A stretch of DNA of 12,062 bases from Gemmatimonadales bacterium (GTDB taxonomy: Bacteria; Gemmatimonadota; Gemmatimonadetes; Gemmatimonadales; GWC2-71-9), in assembly GCA_013003805.1 (NCBI GenBank), contig JABDII010000508.1, positions 1 through 12,062 on the forward strand, read 5' to 3'. This document shows, piece by piece, positions 5,719 to 12,062 of the stretch (its first letter is position 1; each line of letters starts with the position of its first letter). Below the pieces are notes generated by a model. It had not been told where the DNA came from. It did no database searches and was given only the letters and a program-made list of their open reading frames with translations. The translations under genes and the position numbers were made by a program.

Positions 5719-7206
5719 CTACCTCCCCATTTCCACCACGATGCTGTCGATCTGTCGGATCATTTCGGAGCCACCTCGAGCATGGTTGTTGGCCAGGATG
5801 GCAAACACCAGGGTCTTTCCCTTCACGGTCTCAATGTATCCCGAGAGAGAGTTGACCCGGGAGATGCTCCCCGTCTTCGCCCTGACCCTTCCCTCGAGCG
5901 GTGTCCCGACAAATCGCCGCTTTAGCGATCCCCGCTGGGCCGATTCGGGCAGGCCCGCTGCGAACGTGGCGTAGTGGGGGTGGCGCCGGATGTAGCCCAG
6001 CAGCTTTGCGAACGCGATCGGGGTCACCACGTTCGAACTCGCCAATCCGGAGCCGTCACGGAAGCTGAAGTGTGTCGAATCGATACCGACCGAGTCGATC
6101 AAGAATCGGCGTTCGACCTCGAGCCCCTCCTTCCACGATCCCTCCGCTCCGAATTGTTTGCCGAGCTGCTTCAGCAATGTCTCGGCAAAGAAATTCTGGC
6201 TGGTGTTCAGAACGGGAAAGATCCAGTCGGTGAGGGGGCGTGACGTCACCTCGGCTACGGCTGCGCCCAAGCGGAGATGCTGATATCGCGTCGAGTCGGT
6301 CGTGGACTGCGTTGGTCCGGCGACGCTGATTCCGGAGTCAGCCAAGACTCGGCGAAACGCCTGCGCGGTGAAGTAGTTGGGATCGGGCACCGCGAAGTAC
6401 TCGGTTCGAGTGCCACTGTTGAGCGCAACACTTCCCGCTGCCCACAGGTCGAGCGAGCCCGGCCGGCGGAAGAAATCGATCGTCCGCCGGCTCCCGGCCG
6501 GGCCGGTCCAGGTGCGATTTTCCAGCGTGAGATTGCCGAGATCCGGGGTGAAGCTGATCTTCACGGGTGCGCCTTCCGCGGGGCCCGGTCCATACTCGAG
6601 ATCGATGCTGTTGTCGTTGACCGCGAGTCCGGAGACTGGAGCGGCGTACCACCAATTCAGGTCATATCCTTCCCAGGAGGGGTGTACCAGGGTCGGCTCG
6701 AAGTAGCTTCCGTCACCGACCAGGCTCCCGGTGACCGTCCGAATTCCCCGTGTCCGAAGCTGTCCGGCGAGTATTCGCAGCGGTTGCATCGGATCGTCCA
6801 CACACACCCCTGCCTGCGTGGTGTCACCCGCATAGCAGCGCCGGCTGAATGTCGGGTCACCACGGCCATAGAGCACCAGGTCGCCCTGTAACTCGCCCTC
6901 GACGACGGGTCCGGACGAATACACGCTGGTCCTTACCTTCCAGTCAGGCGGAAGCAGGGCGGCCGCCACAGCGGCCACGGCCAACTTGGTGTTGCTGGCG
7001 GGGATGAAGAGCCGCTCCGCGTTCCGACTGAACAGGATTCGTCCGTCGAGATCGGTGAGCACCACGCCCCAGAGATTTCGGTCGAAGGGTGGGTTCTCCA
7101 GCCGCTTGGTCACGCGCTTCGCCAGGTTTCGTTGGGCCTCGAGAGCCTGGACCGTGGCCCCGGCGAGGAGGAGAATAGTCAGAGTGCAGCAGGCTAGGGT
7201 ACGCAT
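5719..7206 (-). CDS. dacB: D-alanyl-D-alanine carboxypeptidase/endopeptidase, PBP4 type (peptidase S13)
   Basis: This 495-residue periplasmic penicillin-binding protein trims the terminal D-Ala of peptidoglycan stem peptides and cuts D-Ala-mDAP cross-links. A signal peptide covers about residues 1-24 (hydrophobic ILLLAGATVQALEA). All three active-site motifs of the SxxK serine-peptidase fold are present: S71-N-T-K74 in FIPASNTKLAVAAV, S336-Q-N338 in NTSQNFFAETLLKQLG, and K444-T-G446 in RVRAKTGSISRVNSLSGY. The block DGSGLASSN (384-392) is also typical of S13. The wide spacing between motifs 1 and 2 (about 260 residues) is the PBP4 insertion rather than a DacA-type enzyme. Length is normal. The ATG at 7206 has only a weak ribosome-binding site. 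It is the first gene of the minus-strand run and is divergent from the tamA-like gene. Ser71 is the expected beta-lactam target, by family knowledge. Confidence 0.94.
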   Translation of the reverse strand: MRTLACCTLTILLLAGATVQALEAQRNLAKRVTKRLENPPFDRNLWGVVLTDLDGRILFSRNAERLFIPASNTKLAVAAVAAALLPPDWKVRTSVYSSGPVVEGELQGDLVLYGRGDPTFSRRCYAGDTTQAGVCVDDPMQPLRILAGQLRTRGIRTVTGSLVGDGSYFEPTLVHPSWEGYDLNWWYAAPVSGLAVNDNSIDLEYGPGPAEGAPVKISFTPDLGNLTLENRTWTGPAGSRRTIDFFRRPGSLDLWAAGSVALNSGTRTEYFAVPDPNYFTAQAFRRVLADSGISVAGPTQSTTDSTRYQHLRLGAAVAEVTSRPLTDWIFPVLNTSQNFFAETLLKQLGKQFGAEGSWKEGLEVERRFLIDSVGIDSTHFSFRDGSGLASSNVVTPIAFAKLLGYIRRHPHYATFAAGLPESAQRGSLKRRFVGTPLEGRVRAKTGSISRVNSLSGYIETVKGKTLVFAILANNHARGGSEMIRQIDSIVVEMGR

Positions 7207-7435
7207 GGCGTGAACCGCTCAGGAGTTCCGGGTCGTATGGGCCACGGGCAAGACGTGGCTCTCGGGCCGTTTGGCGGGGCTGAACCCCAGCCCGGAGGCC
7301 AAAAACTTGACAGTGGTAGCGTAAGATGCTGAAGCTAGTGATCTTACAGGATGCCGTCAATTGCAGGTCCTATCGAGCGGGGAGAGAAACGTGGTCTCCT
7401 GGGCCGGGGCGGAACCGAGTGGGTGATTTTCTGAC
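7207..7435. promoter_or_regulatory. Divergent promoter region between dacB-like and tamA-like genes
   Basis: This 229-base gap must hold the start signals for both transcripts. A perfect TTGACA stands at 7307-7312 on the plus strand, but no good -10 follows at 16-18 bases; TAAGAT at 7322-7327 is only 9 bases away. On the minus strand, TTGACG (7360-7355) is followed after 17 bases by TAGCTT (7337-7332), a moderate promoter for the dacB-like gene. Two possible stem-loops lie in that gene's leader: GCCACG/CGTGGC at 7241-7246 and 7254-7259, and GGGCT/AGCCC at 7277-7281 and 7289-7293. The plus-strand gene has GGGTGA about 9 bases before its ATG. The promoter assignments are weak. Confidence 0.4.
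7321..7347. repeat. Inverted repeat GTAAGAT/ATCTTAC, possible operator
   Basis: Arms GTAAGAT (7321-7327) and ATCTTAC (7341-7347) are exact reverse complements separated by 13 bases. Their centres are 20 bases apart, about two helical turns, the geometry of a site for a dimeric regulator. The repeat overlaps the candidate minus-strand -10 region and lies 8 bases after the plus-strand TTGACA, so a bound protein could affect both directions. Whether anything binds here is unknown. Confidence 0.4.
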
Positions 7436-9567
7436 ATGAGACTGGGTCGGATCGGTCTGAATCGACTGGTAGCCTCGGCGCTTGCCGGGCTGGTACTCTA
7501 TACCCCGACCCTGTCGGCCCAAGAGGCGCCACCGGTGATCCGTCAGCTCAAATTCGAGGGCAATCGGGCGATCGATGAACTGACGCTGCGAGCCGTCATC
7601 GGCACGACCAATTCCAGTTGGTTCGCGCGAAGCGGATTGGTGCGTTGGATTGGATTGGGCGAGAAGCGCTATTTCGATGAGCGCGAGTTTCAGCGAGACG
7701 TATTGCGCTTGACACTGCTCTATCGGAAGAGTGGCTACCTGGATGTGGCAGTGGACACGCTCGTCGTTCGGAAACCTCAAGACATCTATCTGACGGTCCG
7801 CATCGCCGAGAACGAGCCAGTACGCGTCATCGCGCTCGATCTTGTTGGATTGGACACCTTGCCGGAGCCTCGCCGGATCACACAGGATCTTCCGTTACGC
7901 GTCGGAGATCCGTTCAATCGTTTCTTGATGCAGGCGTCGGCGGATACCATCGTCCGCCGACTCCAGGATCGCGGATACCCCTCGGCTGAGGTATTCCAGA
8001 ACTTCGATATGGATAAGGCGGCGCGAACCGCACGCGTTGGCCTCGATGTCTATCCCGGGCTCCGTAGCACAGTGGGGTCGGTCCGGGTCACCGGCACCCG
8101 CGCCGTCGATTCGTCTGTGGTGCTGTCCTTGCTCGCCACGCGACAGGGAAACCCTTTCTCCCAGAACGACCTGTTTCGCAGCCAGCGAAATCTCTATCAG
8201 ACGGAGTTGTTCAGCTTTGCGGCGGTTGGAATCGACAGCGGCGATTTCAGTGCCGATGTTGCCAGTGTTCCGCTGCTGGTCCAGGTGAGCGAAGGGCGCT
8301 TTCATAAGGTTCGGACGGGCGTCGGATTCGGTACCGACGATTGCTTCCGGCTCGGTGCGGGGTGGACCGCTCGGAACTTCCTTGGCGGGGGGCAAGTGTT
8401 CGACATTTCGGGGCGGATCTCGAAGCTTGGAGTCGGCAGCCCGTTCGATTGGAACCTGCAGGAGAACGTCGTCTGTGGCGCGCTCAAGGAGGACTCGATT
8501 GCCTCCGCCAAGGTCAACTACAACACGACGTTCTCGCTCCGTCGTCCGGCGTTCCTCTCGCCCCAAAACACCGCCACCGTAGCGCTCTTCGCCGAGCGGC
8601 GCTCGTCGTTCAATGTTTACCGGCGGGAGGAAGTCGGCTTCAGCGTGGGGCTTAGCCGGGAGACGCGGGCGCGGATCCCGCTGAACTTCACGTACCGCCT
8701 GGCAGACGGGCAGACCGAGGCCAACGCCGCCAATTTCTGCGCGTTCTTAACACGTGTCTCCTTGAGGACATCAACCAACTCAAGGAGCGCCGGATCCTGG
8801 CCACCTTCACAACGACGGCGACGGCGTCACGCACCAATAACCCACTCGACCCATCCCGCGGGTTCGTGGCGAGCGGAGAGCTTACCCACAGTTCTCGCTT
8901 CATCGGTTCGTCCTCACAACAGCAATTCAACCGATTCGTCGGTGATGTAGCTTGGTATCGTCCCATCGGTCGGGGTTCGGTCCTGAGCTGGCGGATTCGG
9001 GGTGGACTCATCTTTGCTCCCACGGTGGACTTTCGGTCTAACTCCGTCAACTTCGTCCCACCGGAACAGCGCTTCTATGCCGGCGGCCCCAACGACGTTC
9101 GCGGATACGATCGCAACGAACTAGGCCCCGTCGTGTACGTGATTCCATCGGCGAACGTCACGCGGGACACCCTTGGGAACGTGGTCGCGCTTGATTCGTC
9201 TGAGGTTCGGTTCTCCGCCACCGGCGGGAACACGCTCATCGTGGGGAACCTCGAGTTCCGGGTGCCCTCCCCGATCTTTCGTCGCCGGCTCCGCTTTGCG
9301 GCCTTCCTCGATGCAGGAGGACTGTGGCAGCGCGGCGAGACTGACGTGGCCCCAGCCGTCATTCGACTGACCCCCGGTGTCGGCATTCGGGTGGCCACGC
9401 CCCTCGGTCCGGCGCGACTCGATGTCGCCTACAATCCCTACGACTTGCCGAGCGGGCAGCTGTTTGAGAGCAGACCAAACGGCGAATTGCTCCGGTTGCC
9501 GGATCCCTTCACCCGGGACCGCGGCCGGCGGTTCACCGTGCACTTCTCCGTCGGGCAGCCGTTCTGA
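7436..9567 (+). CDS. TamA/BamA-family outer-membrane protein, reading frame broken by an apparent one-base deletion
   Basis: This is an Omp85-superfamily protein that inserts or exports envelope proteins at the outer membrane. A signal peptide (about residues 1-28, ending TLSAQ) precedes three POTRA-like domains: about 34-120 (IRQLKFEGNRAID to IAENEPVRV), 131-207 (QDLPLRVGDPFN to VGLDVYPG) and 211-280 (VGSVRVTGTRAVDSS to FSFAAVGIDS). The barrel starts near 290 (GVGFGTDDCFRLGAGW, ARNFLGGG). Three POTRAs fit TamA better than five-POTRA BamA. The frame breaks near 8742 (residue about 436) after EANAANFCA and resumes with LLEDINQLKERRILATFT in the -1 frame. Adding one base there gives 710 residues. 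The second part carries the lid-loop motif VRGYDRNELGP and ends in FSVGQPF, the C-terminal Phe typical of BAM clients. Without correction, frame one stops at 8950 and loses half the barrel. Its stop overlaps the ATG of the TamB-like gene by one base. Confidence 0.88.
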
Positions 9568-12062
9568 TGCGCCGCCGCCTCGCGCACTTCCTCTTCGTGA
9601 CAGTCTTGGGGGCCTTGGCTCTGGTGGTTGGGATGGTGACCTCCATGACGGCGAGCTCGCCTGGTCGGGGTCTTCTCGCCCGTTTAGTCGCCGATCAACT
9701 GGGGCGGACCTTGCGCGGGGAGTTCAAGTTTGGTGCGATCTCCGGCTCCTTCGTCCGGAGCCTCACGCTCACAGACGTGACGATTCGTGATACGAGCGGT
9801 GGCCTACTCGCGACATTACCCAGCGTCGATGTGACGTACAACCTTCCCCAACTCCTCGCCGGGCAAGTCGTCATGCGGAGCGTCGTGTTGCGCAATCCGA
9901 CGGTCCATATCACCAAGCGACGCGCGGGACGGATGAACTATGAGGAGGTCCTGCGGCTGGGTGAGGGGGCACCGGGCGGTCAGCCGCCCTTCGTGCAGTT
10001 TCGAAATCTCCACATCTTCGACGGCACGGTCCGAATCTCTGTTCCGTGGTCGCCGTCCGCGGACATCGCTACCGACGCCGGTCGCGCCGAACTCGCGCGA
10101 GAGCGCGCGAAACCGGGACGCGTTATCGAGAACGCACCTGACGGGCTCCGGCGAATCATCACGGTTTCGGAACTCACCACGCGCATGCCCACGGTCTGGG
10201 CCAGCATGCCCGATCGTCGGCCGCTCACCGTCGATCTCGACACCTTGGCCGGCGTCCTGAGCGATCCGGCAGTGACCGTGCGGCACATCCGTGGACGGAT
10301 TCAAGTGAAGGGCGACAGCCTGATCTTCGCTGTCGAATCCGGCGCCCTCCCCAACTCGCAGATTTCCGGCGGCGGAGTCCTGACGTGGCCGGAAGGTCCG
10401 ATCTTGTACGATATCGGGCTCGATATGTCTCAGTTGGACCTGGCGGACATTCGCTGGATCTCCGCGGATTTTCCGGATCTCACGGGGCCTGCGGTCCTGG
10501 CGGCGAGGACGGAGGGTCCCGAGCGTACGGCGTTCGCGTTGCGCGATATGTCACTCCGAGGACCGGCCGGTGGACTCGACGGCGCTGTCACTATTCTGCA
10601 AGACAAACGCCGGGGCCTCGGTGTGAGAGATATGCGGCTGAGACTCGACGGCCTGACGCTCGATGCGATTCGGCCCTACCTCGACACCCTCCCCTTGGAC
10701 GGCACCTTAACCGGCACGGTCGCAGGAAACGGGTACCAAGATCAGATGGCGGTGGAGCTCGATTGGAATTTTGTGGACTATCGCGTGCCGGAGCGGCCAA
10801 CGAGTGAAGTCGCTGGAGAAGGCGTGGTACAGCTGGCCGGGCCCAACGGTGTCGTCTTCGACAGCTTCACTGTGCACCGCTCGGACCTCGCGCTCGAGAC
10901 CGTGCGGCTGCTCATTCCCGCGGTCCACTTGTATGGGCGGCTCGAGGCGGAGGGGGCGTTGAGTGGGCCGTGGCGCAACACCACCTTCCGAGGTCATGCA
11001 CGTCACCAGGACGAAGGCCATCCGGCGAGCGAGCTCGACGGACGGGTACGGTTCGACTCCCGCAGCGACACCCTCGGCCTGTCGGCCGACGTGGTACTGG
11101 CCCCACTGTCATTCGACGGCATCCGCCGGGGATTCCCCGCGCTGAAGAGCAGGGGCTTCCTCCGGGGCCCGGTTCGCCTCGAAGGGGACCTCGCCCGAGT
11201 CGAGGTGGATGCCAACGTGCGTGGGGACATTGGCCGCGTCCGGATGCGTGGGCCGGCGACGCTGCTACTCCCGATGTGGGGTGGGGACTCCCTGGCCATC
11301 GCCTTCGACTCGCTCAACCTGGCTGCGGTCCGCGGGTCGGGACCTCCCACAACACTGCGTGGGAGCGCGGTGATCCAGGGTATCGTCGACTCGGCAGGCC
11401 AGCCAGAGGGAAGCTTCGCGATCTCGCTCGGACCGAGCAGCATCCGAGAGTTCGTCTTCGACACGGCGTCTGCCTCTCTTGCCGTGAAGAACGGATTGCT
11501 CCACCTCGATTCGCTGAACGTCGGATTTCCGAAGGGGGGCCTCACCGGTTCGGGCACTGTCGGGTGGCGGCATCCAGAGACGGGCACGATGACCTTCGCG
11601 ATGGGGACCGACAGCCTCACGGTGTTCGACTCTTTGGTGACGGCACTCGGGCTCGAGCGTGACAGCGCGGCCGTCGCGAGTCCGTTGCGCGGCCTCCTGC
11701 AGGGAACGCTGCAGGTGAGCGGGGCTTTAGACACCTTGCTCCTGAGTGGGCGATTCGCCCTGACTGATGTGTCGCGGGGCACGCTCAGCGCGCCGTCCAT
11801 CGCCGGCAACCTTACCTGGCTCGGCGGTCGCCGCCCGCAACTCTCCCTGGACCTCGACGCCGATTCACTCGGCATGGGTCGATTCGAGTTCAAACGATTC
11901 CGCGCAGCCCTGCGTGGCCGATCCGATTCCCTCCAGTGGGCCGGCGGCGTCCAGCTTGGTGAGCTTTCGGATGTCGCACTGGGCGGCCGCATGACCAAAC
12001 GCGATACCATCGCCGTGTGGACGCTGGACAGCTTAGCGGCACAGCTCGCTCGGCATCGCTGG
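9567..12062 (+). CDS. tamB: TamB-like (AsmA/TamB family) envelope transport protein (partial, C-terminus outside window)
   Basis: An open frame of 832 codons from ATG 9567 to the window edge encodes the N-terminal part of a TamB-like protein. These are inner-membrane-anchored, beta-rich periplasmic bridges that work with TamA and are proposed to carry lipid or barrel proteins to the outer membrane. The start MRRRLAHF and hydrophobic residues about 9-25 (LFVTVLGALALVVGMV) form an N-terminal anchor without a cleavage site. Next comes the family-typical block DVTIRDTSGGLLATLPSVDV, then LLAGQVVMRSVVLRNPTVHI. The remainder is a long run of short beta strands with recurring D-S-L or D-T-L turns (GDSLIFAV, GDSLAIAF, TDSLTVF, ADSLGMG), as expected for a groove-forming beta taco. 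The conserved DUF490 C-terminal domain would lie beyond the edge. The ATG shares one base with the preceding TGA (TGATG), indicating coupled translation with the TamA-like gene. AsmA-type paralogues are an alternative, but the TamA neighbour favours TamB. Confidence 0.88.
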   Translation, partial: MRRRLAHFLFVTVLGALALVVGMVTSMTASSPGRGLLARLVADQLGRTLRGEFKFGAISGSFVRSLTLTDVTIRDTSGGLLATLPSVDVTYNLPQLLAGQVVMRSVVLRNPTVHITKRRAGRMNYEEVLRLGEGAPGGQPPFVQFRNLHIFDGTVRISVPWSPSADIATDAGRAELARERAKPGRVIENAPDGLRRIITVSELTTRMPTVWASMPDRRPLTVDLDTLAGVLSDPAVTVRHIRGRIQVKGDSLIFAVESGALPNSQISGGGVLTWPEGPILYDIGLDMSQLDLADIRWISADFPDLTGPAVLAARTEGPERTAFALRDMSLRGPAGGLDGAVTILQDKRRGLGVRDMRLRLDGLTLDAIRPYLDTLPLDGTLTGTVAGNGYQDQMAVELDWNFVDYRVPERPTSEVAGEGVVQLAGPNGVVFDSFTVHRSDLALETVRLLIPAVHLYGRLEAEGALSGPWRNTTFRGHARHQDEGHPASELDGRVRFDSRSDTLGLSADVVLAPLSFDGIRRGFPALKSRGFLRGPVRLEGDLARVEVDANVRGDIGRVRMRGPATLLLPMWGGDSLAIAFDSLNLAAVRGSGPPTTLRGSAVIQGIVDSAGQPEGSFAISLGPSSIREFVFDTASASLAVKNGLLHLDSLNVGFPKGGLTGSGTVGWRHPETGTMTFAMGTDSLTVFDSLVTALGLERDSAAVASPLRGLLQGTLQVSGALDTLLLSGRFALTDVSRGTLSAPSIAGNLTWLGGRRPQLSLDLDADSLGMGRFEFKRFRAALRGRSDSLQWAGGVQLGELSDVALGGRMTKRDTIAVWTLDSLAAQLARHRW

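Noticed and set aside
7370..7780. A 136-codon minus-strand frame in the divergent region
   Set aside because: It is mostly antisense to the signal peptide and first POTRA of the TamA-like gene and shows no motif.
11003..12010. A 335-codon open frame on the minus strand
   Set aside because: It lies wholly antisense to the TamB-like gene, is very rich in Ser/Arg/Pro, shows no family motif and has the character of a shadow frame in high-GC DNA.

Overview
The window is a gene-dense, high-GC (about 60% or more, judged by eye) stretch of a bacterial chromosome. The organism is probably Gram-negative, because it carries an Omp85/TamA-like outer-membrane barrel, a TamB-like protein and a lipoprotein with a clear lipobox. 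The compact sigma factor without region 1.1, the frequent GTG/TTG starts and the TamA architecture remind me of Gemmatimonadota. That assignment is an impression from protein style, not a proof. I see no RNA gene, mobile element, CRISPR array or phage gene.

Layout. From 1 to 7206 every gene is on the minus strand, so this part reads right to left. A PBP4-type D-Ala-D-Ala carboxypeptidase (7206-5719) is followed by a SixA-like phosphohistidine phosphatase (5716-5213), an unrecognised lipoprotein (5216-4086), a PduO-type cobalamin adenosyltransferase (4051-3506) and 3-dehydroquinate synthase AroB (3501-2358, reading frame broken). The genes overlap or lie within about 35 bases of each other, so they probably form one operon. 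After a 290-base, comparatively AT-rich gap with a near-consensus promoter comes a second unit: an RpoD/SigA-type sigma factor (2067-1174), a Lon-substrate-binding-domain protein (1081-413) and the first 138 residues of a GlcD-type FAD-linked oxidase that runs off the left edge (416-1).

From 7436 to the right edge the genes are on the plus strand: a TamA/BamA-family outer-membrane protein with three POTRA-like domains (7436-9567, reading frame broken near 8742), overlapped at its stop by a TamB-like protein that runs off the right edge. They look like a TamA-TamB pair working in outer-membrane protein or lipid transport. A 229-base divergent promoter region with an inverted repeat separates them from the carboxypeptidase operon, so the centre of the window is about the cell envelope.

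Main points of interest: (1) two housekeeping-type genes, aroB and the tamA-like gene, each contain one apparent single-base frameshift with conserved sequence on both sides, which looks more like sequence error or recent damage than decay; (2) the sigma-factor promoter has an exact 17-base spacer, a 9-bp stem-loop near the expected transcript start, and several DnaA-box-like TTTTCCACA elements upstream; (3) one lipoprotein has no recognisable family. I did not find convincing evidence for a novel defence, secretion or biosynthetic system.
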